Positions 11,709-20,704 of a stretch of DNA of 64,000 nucleotides are shown in pieces (the first letter of the stretch is position 1; each line of letters starts with the position of its first letter). The translations under genes were made by a program, and so were the position numbers. This DNA comes from Ephemerocybe angulata (taxonomy: Eukaryota; Basidiomycota; Agaricomycetes; Agaricales; Psathyrellaceae). The notes under the pieces were generated by a model. It was not told the origin of the DNA. It made no database searches and was given only the letters and a program-made list of their open reading frames with translations. The DNA is taken from assembly GCA_013368325.1 (NCBI GenBank), contig JAACJK010000060.1, forward strand, positions 248,001 through 312,000, in the 5' to 3' direction.

Positions 11709-12258
11709 TGTCGTGAACACCAGTCAGCCTACTTATTTTCTCTTCTTTTCCTTTCATTTCTTCCTTTACTATTCATTCGTGCGCATTCCTGCACACTCTT
11801 GCACACCTTTGCACACCCTTGCACACCTTCACACTGCCTTCGCTCTTCTGAGCCTTCCCCTCACTTCATGCACAGCACATTCGTGCTTCTTATTCTCGTG
11901 CACAGCACGTTCACACCTTGTTCACACCTTTGTTCTCAGGTGCACTGTCCGCGCGCTGCCTTTTAGTCATATCGACTCATATGGACTTTATTGTTCTCTG
12001 GATCATTCTATTGTTCTATTTTCGTTCGAGATCATCTGGACACATATATACTCGTAGCTACTCGTTCATTATTCCCCACTTGATCTCTTTGACTATACAG
12101 GTACATAGTCGCTTCGCTCCTATTCCCTGTATCCTATTTACCTTTGACTATACAGCTCTTGTATCTGCATCGCTGCTCGTCGCTCGTCCGACCTCTGCTC
12201 CTCTGCTCTCTGCTCTCTGCTCGTCGCTCGTCCGACATCAGCCGGCGTCTTCGCCACA
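11709..12258 (+). repeat. 3' LTR of element 1
   Basis: 550 bp, the same TG...CA ends as the 5' LTR, preceded by the polypurine tract AGGAGGGGGGTAA. It differs from the 5' LTR by one 8-bp unit and at least four transitions. Confidence 0.93.
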
Positions 12259-12416
12259 CACTTCTTCGCCGCACCGCCATGCTTCAAAAAATCCGGGAAA
12301 TACTCGAGTTTGACCGCCTCCGCCCGGCCTATCATGGACCGGTTGAACGCACTGAGGAAATCTTGGGGATCCTCCTCCTTGGTGTCGCCCCGGAAGGGCT
12401 CGATGCGCTCAACCAT
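12259..12416 (-). pseudogene. Old retrotransposon gag, 5' part
   Basis: Reads MVERIEPFRGDTKEEDPQDF then FLSAFNRSM on the minus strand, a typical N-terminus of a fungal Ty3-type Gag. The frame stays open upstream to about 12588 (including RTLPDRGPNGRFVK), so the true start may be further right. It continues across the element 1 insertion: one TSD copy removed, the frame runs on as KWFKAQPDATKA at 1507-1471 and then beyond the solo LTR into 1067-107. This is the gene that elements 1 and the solo LTR destroyed. Confidence 0.75.
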
Positions 12417-12733
12417 GCTGTACTCCTCTTCCGCCGTAGTAGTATTCTCTGTAGTAGTCGTCGTTTTGACAAATCGACCGTTTGGCCCACGATCTGGTAG
12501 CGTTCTCTTCGTCTTCGCCAGCGCTTGGGGCTGTGCGACCGGATGTATGCGTCCGAAAAGCGTCCGATGTGCCTGATAAGCTCGCTATATCACGATCCGA
12601 GATGTTAGAATGCTCCCGAGACCCAAGTAAGCCCTTAACGCGTCCCTAAACCCTTTTCCCTGCACGTGATTTACGGCGATGAGCCTACGTCACTGTCCCT
12701 GAGCGCGATGAGAAAGACGCGAGTGTCGACCAC

Positions 12734-13036
12734 TGTTGTCACCAGAATGGACCCGTGTGGATCCGAGAACGCGAAGAGAGACGAGCAACGACCAAGAGCG
12801 ATGAGTGAGAACCAGCGATGAGCTACAAGATGAATGCAATGCGATAGCAAGAAGGAATGATCTCTAATCTACACGCGAATCGAGTCTAAGCAACGCGCCC
12901 GAAGGCGCCGAACAACAAGCACAAACAGTCTAATCTAAACGTGAGTCCGAGTCTGCGTCTGTCGACTCTCTATCTCTCTATCTATCTGGGACCCTAGTCC
13001 AACATCCTGTAGAGGCCAGGATGCGCTTTTCTAACA
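12734..13036 (-). repeat. Possible 5' LTR of the old gag element
   Basis: A 303-bp segment that starts TGTTGTCACC and ends TTCTAACA on the plus strand, so it has TG...CA ends, sitting just upstream of the minus-strand gag. The bases next to it on the gag side read (minus strand) GTGGTCGACACTCGCG, which contains a TGG-starting stretch that could be a primer-binding site. The matching 3' LTR would be left of the window, so the call rests on ends and position only. Confidence 0.4.
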
Positions 13037-13179
13037 TGGGCCGCCAGCTGATAGCAAGAGTGTCAATCTCTTATTACCCCAAAGTAGATATCGGTCAATA
13101 TAACCCAAAGGAAAACTAAGTCCAGAAATACTCGACATAGATCCAGCTCCCAACACTAGTGTTTAACGAATCACGTCGC

Positions 13180-13552
13180 CTAGTGGGCGGCGTGCGCTCT
13201 CTTGACGTGATCCTGCAACTAATAGCAAGTCAGTCAAACTTCAACGTATTCCTACCCCGGGGTACTGGCCATACTTACAGCAGACGCGCTGGGGAACGCG
13301 TTATTGCAGACAGAGCAAACAAAAGCTCGGCGCTCCAGGCGGTCGGAGAGCTCATCGATTATATCGCGCGTCGAGAGCGCATCGAGGATATCACGCGCGC
13401 TGAGGGCGTCCAAGCTGGTGGAGTGCTGTGTGCAGAGAGGTAAAGAGGCGCTTATTGGAGCCAGGTATACGGTTACTTACGTCGGGGTGGGCATGCACAC
13501 AGCTGGCCAGAGCTATGGCGAAAGAAATAAGAGAAACGAGGGACATGCGCAT
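13180..13552 (-). CDS. Small secreted protein with CxxC...HxxxxH motif (SSP1)
   Basis: A three-exon gene (13552-13481, 13425-13279, 13212-13180) with phase-0 GT-AG introns encodes 83 residues. The N-terminus MRMSLVSLISFAIALASCVH then AHPD is a clear signal peptide, so the product should be secreted. The mature part has LSTRDIIDELSDRLERR followed by CSVCNNAFPSASA and, across the last intron, DHVKRAH: the Cys and His spacing (C-x2-C-x11-H-x4-H) mimics a C2H2 zinc finger, unusual for a secreted peptide. SSP2 (17062-17493) shares the signal peptide length, intron positions and the ELSxRLxRR block, so the two are paralogues. Function unknown; effector-like or cell-surface roles are only guesses. 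Confidence 0.72.
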
Positions 13553-13642
13553 ATTGAGAGGCGGATTGATGTGTGTTGGTAGGGTATTGGCGGTGGGCTG
13601 GTACAGGAGGTTGGATGTACTCTTTAGCCACCTCTCGCTCTT

Positions 13643-13650
13643 CTTTTATA
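13643..13650 (-). promoter_or_regulatory. TATA box of SSP1
   Basis: TATAAAAG on the minus strand, about 90 bp upstream of the SSP1 start codon. Confidence 0.5.
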
Positions 13651-14407
13651 TGGCTCTGGTGAAGTCGTATTCCGTATTCCGCGGACTCTTATCTACTGCT
13701 GTGTTTGGTGGGATGGGGTCCCTGGTCGATATGGCCGAGCAGGGCGTTCATTTTTGCGCCCGCTCTATGCAGTAACGTAGCAGACATTGTTTCTAGTACA
13801 ATAATAAAAATCATTGAATAGGCACACTGGGATAAGTGAGATATTGCACCCCTTGGAATCCGCGTGCTTGTCAGACCTACATCAGTGGATGCTTGTATGG
13901 GCGCCTAAATGCTCCGCTCACCGCCCGCATCGGGCGCTGTGCCCGAGAGAAGGACCAAGGCCGCCTTGCCAAGGCGGCACGGGCTATACAGCCATATATA
14001 CTGTTTATATTGGCGTTACCAGGACCATGACCCTCAAGTTATCGCCCTCCAATCCAGTGAGTCCAGCAACGGAGAGTCACTGAGCACGTATGTCGTGTCC
14101 ATGTAGTACGTCACTCAGGATTTCACAACACGGAGACTTGGAGACCACCCTGGAGGACGATGTACGTGCTTGAACGGTGGAAGCAACAGGTTCAATGTAG
14201 AGGGCGGGGTTCTAGAGAGCAGAAGAAAAAGAGTTTTAGAACCAAGTTCCCGAGTATGTACGGTTCCCGAACTCATTGAAAACCTCTACTCCACTCCAAA
14301 AGTCGCTCTGTCTTTTGCCATCACGAGCAACTCTGAATGGCTCCCCTCCCCAGTGACTATAATCCGAACCTTTGCAAGCAGCTCCATTCGTCCCTGCCTC
14401 CCTGCGA
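13651..14407. other. Gene-free stretch
   Basis: No convincing gene. It holds a palindrome at 13960-13978 (GCCGCCTTG, one base, CAAGGCGGC). The string TGGGCGCCTAAATGCTC near 13900 recurs, diverged, near 19335. The right end is 3' flank of SSP3. Confidence 0.4.
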
Positions 14408-14578
14408 CTATGATATATGACAGAGATTCCTCCGAGCCTTCGACGTCTCCGACACTCCATATCCTATGCCATGGTATCCTAATCCACTGGTGTCTCCCAT
14501 GGGTATGGCCGTCGCCAAGCCTAAGAAGGACGTAGCGGTGAACGCGAGTGCTGTTGCAGCGACTACGTTGAAGTGCAT
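14408..14578 (-). CDS. Putative small secreted protein (SSP3)
   Basis: A 56-codon frame, ATG 14578-14576 to TAG 14410-14408. It begins MHFNVVAATALAFTATSFLG then LATAIP, a textbook signal peptide with Ala-rich cleavage region, leaving about 30 residues rich in Gly and Tyr (SGLGYHGIGYGV) with one Cys. A TATA box lies at 14659-14652. The start MHF matches SSP2 (MHFTALRLL) but the mature part does not. A hidden intron could extend the C-terminus. Support is the signal peptide plus the promoter; it is short, so caution applies. Confidence 0.5.
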   Translation of the reverse strand: MHFNVVAATALAFTATSFLGLATAIPMGDTSGLGYHGIGYGVSETSKARRNLCHIS

Positions 14579-14651
14579 GGTGGTATTATAGTTGAGCGAG
14601 ATTAGCTGTTGCTTGTTCGTTGTAGGCTAAGGCCCGAGCGCCTTGCGGGCA

Positions 14652-14659
14652 CCTTTATA
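14652..14659 (-). promoter_or_regulatory. TATA box of SSP3
   Basis: TATAAAGG on the minus strand, about 75 bp upstream of the SSP3 ATG. Confidence 0.45.
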
Positions 14660-15281
14660 CTCGACCGATCACCACATAGGGAAAGAAGGACTATGGTACT
14701 GACTTCGCTGCGGCGTTGCGCCTCGTAACTCGAGCGAATCGAAGCGCCCCATGTTGGTAAGGATCTGTATTGTGATACTTGGAGTCCATGACATCAATAT
14801 AGACCTACCACAGTGTCATAACAACTCCCTACGTACCCCGGTTCGCGAACTATGAAAGCGGTGCTCCAAGGGCACATAGCGTTAGCACAAATGGTAGTAC
14901 ACTAATCGCCGGGAGGCCGAAGTGTTTCATGGCAACGTAGCTGAAACTCATGAGTGTCGCAACTTGACAACTCCTTTCATGGTCTTCGGTTAGGCGTGTT
15001 CCGCACTGAGTATCGCACTCAGTGATCATTCGAGCCTGAGTCGGATTCGGAGTAAAGGTGGTGAGTCAGTCTAATCGTAGTTCTCCTGTCACTGGCAGTC
15101 TAGTATCACATCTCCTCCCGACCTCTAACGAAAGTCTACGCCCGAAAATTACTCACAACCGACCCACGAGCAGCACACGCCCGTCCCTAATCTAAGCCAC
15201 AATGGCATGAAGTAAACTCCTCGAGCATCCAAGTCTCGCGATCGCGTCAATCCAATCGCGGCCAGCCCAATCCCAAACCCA
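14660..15281. other. Gene-free stretch
   Basis: No open frame with coding character and no repeat recognised on either strand. Confidence 0.4.
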
Positions 15282-16265
15282 TCACCTCCGACCAACCCTC
15301 TCCTTAACCATCCTCCTCATCTCCGCAATCTCATCCCTAAGCTTCCGAACCTCCACATCCCCCAACCTCCGCATCTCCCTCTCCGCCTCCAGCGCCTCTC
15401 TAACGTCGTCTATTTCCGACAGCAGGTGATCCACAATCGGGGGTATCCGACTCGTAATCGGGGTCGTCGCAGTCGCAGTCGCAGTCGCAGCCGCCGTCGT
15501 GCTCACTGAGGCAGAAAAGGTGACCTTGCTGGGCTGCTTGGGCGGAGGCGGGGGCGTGGGCAGAGGCGGATGCGTGGGCAGAGGCAGTGGCGGTGGTGTA
15601 TAGCGCATCGTAAATTGAGACTGTGGAAAGGGTATGGGGGCTGGAGGCGCATAAAAGACGGTAGGGGTAGGCTGGGAAACGGGAGGCGGCGCGTAGAAGA
15701 TGGCGGGGGTCGTCAGCGGCGGTGCAGGACTGTCCACGCCACTCCGATACGTAGCGAAAGACGTCGAGTCCACCTCTGGGGTAGTATCGGGACTGGGCGA
15801 TCGAAGCAGTGTAGACAGACTCGATTCACGGGTCACACTCCTAGAGGGCGGCGGCGGCCCATGTAAAGTCGTAGGGACCGCCGGCCGCGTTTCGGTAACG
15901 TCCATGTCTGAATCCGAGTCCCCCTCCGACGCGACCACCGGTCCAAGCGGAGCAGGCACCCTCGCCAGGATCTCAGGCGGAGTAGGCGGGGGCGCATTCA
16001 ACTCATCCTGCAAATCCTCAATCCTCGGGACAGGCCACGGCACCGGATACGCCTTCTCCATCTCTGGATGACAGCTAAAGTCCAACGGGCGGTCCTCCGC
16101 GTCAAACATCGGTGGCGGTATACTGCTCCCCGCCGAGTTGGACTTGCCGAAGAGCTCCGCCCAGCCAGCGGCGTAGCCCCGCCGGATGCGCTTCTCGAAC
16201 CGCTCGGAAGAGCTGTAGGCGACGTAGAGGCGGTACCCGAAGCGGAGGTACCCGAGCTCAGGCAT
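15282..16265 (-). CDS. Proline-rich protein with C-terminal coiled coil
   Basis: About 327 residues if translation starts at ATG 16265-16263 (MPELGYLRFGYRLYVAYSSS). The frame is open further upstream to 16769, but that extension has no coding character and contains intron-like acceptor sequence (ACATACAG), so a short 5' exon is possible. The N-terminus (about 1-80) is a compact region rich in Tyr and Arg (SERFEKRIRRGYAAGWAELF). The middle is disordered, Pro/Ser/Thr-rich with repeated (I/V)FYAPP. A run of alternating Ala-Thr comes from a GTCGCA microsatellite near 15470. The last 60 residues (LLSEIDDVREALEAEREMRR ... VRKLRDEIAEMRRMVKERV) form a strong predicted coiled coil. I do not recognise the family; a scaffold or transcription-associated role is conceivable but unsupported. 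Confidence 0.6.
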   Translation of the reverse strand: MPELGYLRFGYRLYVAYSSSERFEKRIRRGYAAGWAELFGKSNSAGSSIPPPMFDAEDRPLDFSCHPEMEKAYPVPWPVPRIEDLQDELNAPPPTPPEILARVPAPLGPVVASEGDSDSDMDVTETRPAVPTTLHGPPPPSRSVTRESSLSTLLRSPSPDTTPEVDSTSFATYRSGVDSPAPPLTTPAIFYAPPPVSQPTPTVFYAPPAPIPFPQSQFTMRYTPPPLPLPTHPPLPTPPPPPKQPSKVTFSASVSTTAAATATATATTPITSRIPPIVDHLLSEIDDVREALEAEREMRRLGDVEVRKLRDEIAEMRRMVKERVGRR

Positions 16266-17061
16266 TGTCTCCCATTCGAGGTCTTCGTCGGTGAGACAAT
16301 CGCAGTTCAACGCTGCATGAGCGACATCGTGGCCTCGCGAGACGCCTCCTTCCCTGTATGTATGCGTGAATGCAGATATAGATAGATAGAAGGAGAGTGA
16401 GCAAGATGAACTTTGAAAGGATGGGACGGGGGATGCCACCGCGAAAGAAAAAGTTGGAAGTGGTGAAATGACTGAAATGACTACTGACGTCTTGTATATG
16501 TAGAGCCCACAGACCGCTCTAGGGCCATGCGGGCCGCGTTCTTTGGTGTGGCATGTGTGAGGGCAGATCCTGAAGCCCACCATGCCGAGGATGCTGAGTG
16601 GTGCGACGTGTTCGGTGGCGGGGAATGTCGGGGTTGGCGTTGATGATGAACGAAAACTCGTGTGCCTTTTATACATCACGCACTGGATCACGCGGCCTCG
16701 TGCCCTATGATCCTTCTTTCCTCGCTTCACGGTCTTGTGCGCCCTAGGCACTAATTGAGGTCCCAACATTCCAGCGATGGATAACTACCCATTTGTGAGT
16801 ACCTGTATACGTAGTGAGAGCATGTAATGAGATGTGGCTCAAGGCGTCACTGGGATACAAAGAGTATAATCGCGCATTTGGATTGCCCTACAGAGCCCGC
16901 TGAGATGCATGCGGACATACGTAGGAGTGCCACTTAGAGTCATAGTAGCGAAGTCGGGCGCATCGGGTAACAATATCGCCCTTTCCCTTCACAGTCCCCT
17001 CAAGCCAGTTCTGCAACGCACAATCCCAGACACCCAAACATTTGCACCATACCCTTAGTCT
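16266..17061. other. Intergenic, pyrimidine-rich promoter region
   Basis: Upstream region of the coiled-coil gene (pyrimidine-rich on its strand around 16380-16450) and 3' flank of SSP2. No gene seen. Confidence 0.4.
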
Positions 17062-17493
17062 CTACGATCTCCTTCTCCACCACTTGTGCTTGCCATTTAC
17101 GGTTGCCTCGCAGGGCTTGCCTTTTACCTGGGTGAGACCAATGCAAATTCGTGAATAAATTGTACACCGTACCAAAATAGATGTACGTACCGCCCTTTCG
17201 GTCTGTTGACACCAGTCACACACCCTGACAGGTTTGCCAGGGCCCACCTTGCGGCGGTCGAGGCGCTCGGAGAGCTCGGCAATGAGCTCGCGTGTGGAGA
17301 GGCTGGATAAGCTGGCGTCTGCGCGGGTGCTGAGGTCGTCGATATAGTCGCGTGCTTCAAACACGTCCTTCAGCTCGTGTTAGAGAACGGCCTTAAAGTT
17401 TGGATTATTTTTAAAGCTCACATCGGAGTAAGCTTTAGACAGCACTACCAGGGACGCAACAATAGAAAGAAGGCGGAGGGCTGTGAAATGCAT
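17062..17493 (-). CDS. Small secreted protein, Cys-containing (SSP2)
   Basis: Three exons (17493-17422, 17367-17191, 17127-17062), phase-0 GT-AG introns, 104 residues. The signal peptide is MHFTALRLLSIVASLVVLSK then AYSD. The mature part has LSTRELIAELSERLDRR followed by CDWCQQTERA and then KGKPCEATVNGKHKWWRRRS, so three Cys and a His replace the CxxC/HxxxxH set of SSP1. Intron 1 falls exactly 24 codons after the start, as in SSP1. A TATA box sits at 17577-17569. The two genes point the same way, 3.5 kb apart, and likely arose by duplication. Function unknown. Confidence 0.7.
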
Positions 17494-17568
17494 TGGGGTT
17501 CCTGGAAGGTGAATTGTGGGAGCGGAAAATTGAAGGTTGGGTTGCAGCATATTCGATGGTATACGCGG

Positions 17569-17577
17569 CCTTATATA
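17569..17577 (-). promoter_or_regulatory. TATA box of SSP2
   Basis: TATATAAGG on the minus strand, about 80 bp upstream of the SSP2 ATG. Confidence 0.5.
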
Positions 17578-18237
17578 CGCATCTACCGCGGAAACGTAAC
17601 TCATCTCCGTAGGCTGTTAGCCTGTTACGAACGCACCTGATAATTTGAGCACCATTAAAATAGGCTTCACACTGCGGATATTCGTACCTTTTCCAGCTTG
17701 GCGCATGCTGCGAGACTGGGATATATTTGCTCTGAAACAAAGGACTCTGAGCACAGGTAATCCAGACTTGCTATTTATCCCCTCTTTTTCAAGGTGACAA
17801 AGAAATCAATCCCCGCAGTTTCAGGCCACTCGGCTCACAACAAATATGTTCGGAACACAGGTTCAAAAATAAAATTCACCAAACATGACCGTGACCCTCG
17901 GCCTCCGATCGTCACGGTGGGAGCCCTAATTCTCGTATTTACAACACATTACATTGAATTCACTAGTGCGCAATGTCCAAGGATCAAAACCACTTGTTTA
18001 TATTTATCAGTAGAAGATGTAGAGAAGGTTCTATCGTGATATGCTTGACGGAGGCCGTAAGCGCGGAAACCTAGCAAATAAGCGCTTACCGGGATCAACG
18101 ACGCTGCCTTAAAAACGCCGTTGAAGGTTCATACTTAGCATCTGGATGCATGGTATTAATGACAGATACACGAAATCCTGATTGCGCTGACTCAAGCTAT
18201 GTGCTCGGGTGGAAGGATGCACCAGATAACGCGACTT
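17578..18237. other. Gene-free stretch
   Basis: Contains one 81-codon frame (17794-18039) without coding character. No repeat or gene recognised. Confidence 0.35.
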
Positions 18238-18868
18238 GTTTGCAACGCGGCGCTCTAATTAGAGCAAAACGAAGTTTGCAGTTTACGCTCTAATTAGAGC
18301 GCACGCCCTGTGCACAGTGGACGCACCACGGCCTCTATCCATATACGGAATATTATCTCCAGTGCCCGCGACCGCTTTTGGACTGGAAAATTTCATCCTC
18401 GCGCATCCATCGTTAAAATTTAATCAATTGGCCTCAATTTTGGGCAGCGCACTCTGAGGAATACGTAGAACGGCCTCAAATTAAAACTATACTATAATGG
18501 GACCCCGCCTTGAGTGCGCTGCTCTGTTAGGGTTAGTTTAGGGTTTCCGCGGGCGAAGCCCGCACCCGCGAAGCGGGCTAGGGGTTTGGGTTAGGGCCGT
18601 TTAGTGTTAGGGCTACGGATGTCAATTTCTCTAGTGCCTCTTGAGGCGCGCCTTTAGGGTTCGCGCCTTGGCGCGGGTTCACGATTTACCTTCCTATTTA
18701 GGGTTGTTTTATGTAAGCTTTTGCCCGTTACTCTAAGTTAGAGTCCCCAAAATGGGCGGGATGTGGCAGCGTGAGCCCGTACTCTAAGTTAGAGCGCCGG
18801 CAATCGCTCTAATTAGAGCTCAAACTGCAAACTTCGTTTTGCTCTAATTAGAGCGCCGCGTTGCAAAC
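18238..18868. mobile_element. MITE-like element with palindromic terminal repeats
   Basis: A 631-bp unit is bounded by 63-bp inverted repeats (18238-18300 and 18806-18868) that match at 61 of 63 positions. Each arm starts GTTTGCAACGCGG and contains two copies of the perfect 14-bp palindrome GCTCTAATTAGAGC (18252, 18287, 18806, 18841). Two variants, ACTCTAAGTTAGAG, lie just inside the right arm. The interior has TTAGGG-like runs (near 18530-18610), a GCGGGCGAAGCCCGC palindrome and no protein-coding frame. A target-site duplication is not clear (only TT on both sides), so the superfamily cannot be assigned. It could also be a non-autonomous derivative of an unknown transposon. Confidence 0.75.
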
Positions 18869-19979
18869 TTTTCGTGTCAGCGACTGGAGGATGGTAAATA
18901 ATAGTTCGGAATGCTCCGAAGTAGGACTCAGACAAAGGACTGATAGGGGTCAGGCACAGCCAAATCACACCTCCTCCATCGTCAACACATGAGATGGGTC
19001 TCATATCCCGCCAGCACATATTCATCAGGAACTCCTGAGTAACGGGAGGCAAAATCAAACTTGCGACATTGACAGCATATTCAGTCACGGAGGAGCAAAG
19101 TCTACGCGTCTTCTGAATAAATTTGAGTTTCCCGCAATGTATGGTAATCGATGTATTCGAAACACGATCCTCGTTCGCCGCGAGTCGAAGTCTGAAGTTG
19201 AAGTGAGGGTTCAGAGTTAGATGGGTATGCATGGGCGCCCTGTTTAATCCATCCATCCATCCTCGTAGTCACACCCTCCATCCGGCCATTCCCTGGCCAT
19301 TCACGGGAGCGGTCATCGCAGCCTATCAGGGGATGGGCGCCTAAATGCTCTGCCCCGCCCGTGTTGGGCTCCCTGTACAAGGCCCGCGCTCTCGTTGTCT
19401 CTTCAAGGAGTACATGACATGGACGACTATTGAACGATAAGTAGCTGAAGGTCATGAATAAACACGAAATTCAATATTCGAGCCTATTGTTCGATGGCGC
19501 ATGGGGCTCCAGCGCTGGATTAGTATTACGCGTTGAGTTAACTCTCTTTGCGTCGCTTTTCTTCGCCAAGATGAAACCACTTAGCCAAGACAAGGGCCTT
19601 ATCTTTCGTAAGTGATTGATGACTTTCAGAGCTTGCGGCCGCTTAGCCAAGCCCGTTAAGTGATGGAAAGCCATGCTTAATACAAGGGACAATTCAACAG
19701 AACTTTCCTGGGACGGAGGCTCACTGACTCCGGAGACTAGCCCCTAGTCGACTTCTAGAGCACCTGCCATTCTTTATTAACGGGTAGCTTGGAGCGCCGA
19801 TTCTGTGCCTGTCGAATGGTCATTTGACTGGCATGAAGGGAGTCCGTCGAACACTCCTACTGGTGGACCTGGGCGCCAGGCCATTGTGATTGTATGTGAG
19901 ACAAGCCTTGGCTCGAGCATCCTGCTACCGCCACCTGACAGCCTTGAGAATGGGGTCCATCCAGGCTCGGAGTCAACGG
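18869..19979. other. Gene-poor stretch
   Basis: A minus-strand frame at 18813-19256 runs into the MITE arm and has some amino-acid complexity, but there is no start context, splice signal or family match, so I do not call it. A degenerate copy of the 13.9-kb TGGGCGCCTAAATGCTC region lies near 19335. Confidence 0.35.
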
Positions 19980-19987
19980 TATATAAG
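19980..19987 (+). promoter_or_regulatory. TATA box of the 20-kb gene
   Basis: TATATAAG, about 97 bp upstream of ATG 20084. It supports that ATG over the earlier in-frame start at 19805. Confidence 0.55.
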
Positions 19988-20083
19988 AGGTTATCTCAAG
20001 AACTACAATACTCCCACAAACCCACTCGGACTCTCCATCCACCCCTTCCTGAATTATCCTTTTCAAGACCAGCGAAGTCCACT

Positions 20084-20704
20084 ATGAGCGTACGCCGTCC
20101 TTCCGACGCAATCTCGGAGAGCCACACTCACACATCTCCATCTTCTCCCCACACACAGGGCGGATACAGACAGAAAGACTGCGTAATCATCAACCAAACG
20201 CGCTACGAGATTATTCCCGTCCCCGACAACACCCAATTCTACTCTGGCGAATGGGATAAAGCGCCCACCTCGACCGCGCCATCCTCAACGATGAACTTCG
20301 GGATCACCGATTCGAAGACCTTCCACTTCTTGACAGGCGTCAGCGGGTGTGCAACGTTCTGTATGATCGTCGATTTGAAGACCGCGGTTTTCTTCTCCGT
20401 GGTACGTCCTAGTTCATTCGTCACTTCACTTCACTTCTCTCTCTCCCCTCCGGAGCCCCGTATCGCTGACATCCCCACGTTTTTTCTGCACGCACAGGGT
20501 TTCAACAACCCCGCGATACCCTTCAACCCTTTCCGAACGGTAAGCTGCCAGATTGGCGTGGCAGCGGGATCGAGGGCTGTTGAAGGGTATAACGTCGCTT
20601 CAGGGGAGGGCAACACCGTTTGGATCGACGTGCCGGGGAGAAAGTTCAAGTTCGCCGCCACACAGGAGAAGGGCGTTCTCACCTGGAACGTTTCGCTGGC
20701 TTAA
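20084..20704 (+). CDS. Unrecognised 174-residue protein, beta-rich
   Basis: Two exons, 20084-20401 and 20498-20704. The intron (GTACGT...GCACAG, 96 nt) is a multiple of three without stops, so the frame reads through it by accident. The N-terminus is Ser/Thr/His-rich and disordered (residues 1-27). The rest looks like a single soluble domain of alternating short strands: DCVIINQTRYEI, FYSGEWDKAP, FHFLTGVSGCATFCMIVDL, GFNNPAIPFNPF, KFKFAATQEKG. No signal peptide or membrane segment. The general pattern (IxNxT, SGxW, TGVSG, FNNP) recalls small cytosolic fungal beta-sandwich proteins, but I cannot assign a family. The TATA box position and the clean intron make the gene likely to be real. Confidence 0.65.
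   Translation: MSVRRPSDAISESHTHTSPSSPHTQGGYRQKDCVIINQTRYEIIPVPDNTQFYSGEWDKAPTSTAPSSTMNFGITDSKTFHFLTGVSGCATFCMIVDLKTAVFFSVVRPSSFVTSLHFSLSPPEPRIADIPTFFLHAQGFNNPAIPFNPFRTVSCQIGVAAGSRAVEGYNVASGEGNTVWIDVPGRKFKFAATQEKGVLTWNVSLA

Larger units (their letters stand above)
1508..12258 (+). mobile_element. Ty3/gypsy chromovirus, element 1 (decayed, contains a hAT)
   Basis: This is a complete but decayed LTR retrotransposon. Its LTRs are at 1508-2065 and 11709-12258, and the 5-bp target-site duplication CACTT lies at 1503-1507 and 12259-12263. A purine-rich tract (AGGAGGGGGGTAA) sits immediately before the 3' LTR. Gag and pol are on the plus strand and closely match element 2, which is the same family in the opposite orientation. 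Gag has a premature TGA and is split by a 3.9-kb hAT insertion. Pol has two nonsense codons. The two LTRs differ by an 8-bp indel and at least four transitions, so this copy is older than elements 2 and 3. The target was an old gag relic. Confidence 0.95.

Noticed and set aside
13960..13978. Palindrome as a bacterial-type terminator
   Set aside because: The locus is eukaryotic, there is no T-run, and no gene ends here.
18530..18610. TTAGGG-like runs as an interstitial telomere
   Set aside because: The runs are few and irregular and lie inside the MITE; no continuous array exists.
18813..19256. 147-codon minus-strand frame
   Set aside because: Its 3' end runs through a MITE arm, and there is no support from splice sites, promoter or family.
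20084..20704. Assignment of the beta-rich 174-residue protein to a lectin or pore-forming family
   Set aside because: Resemblance is limited to general strand patterns; no diagnostic motif could be verified by eye.
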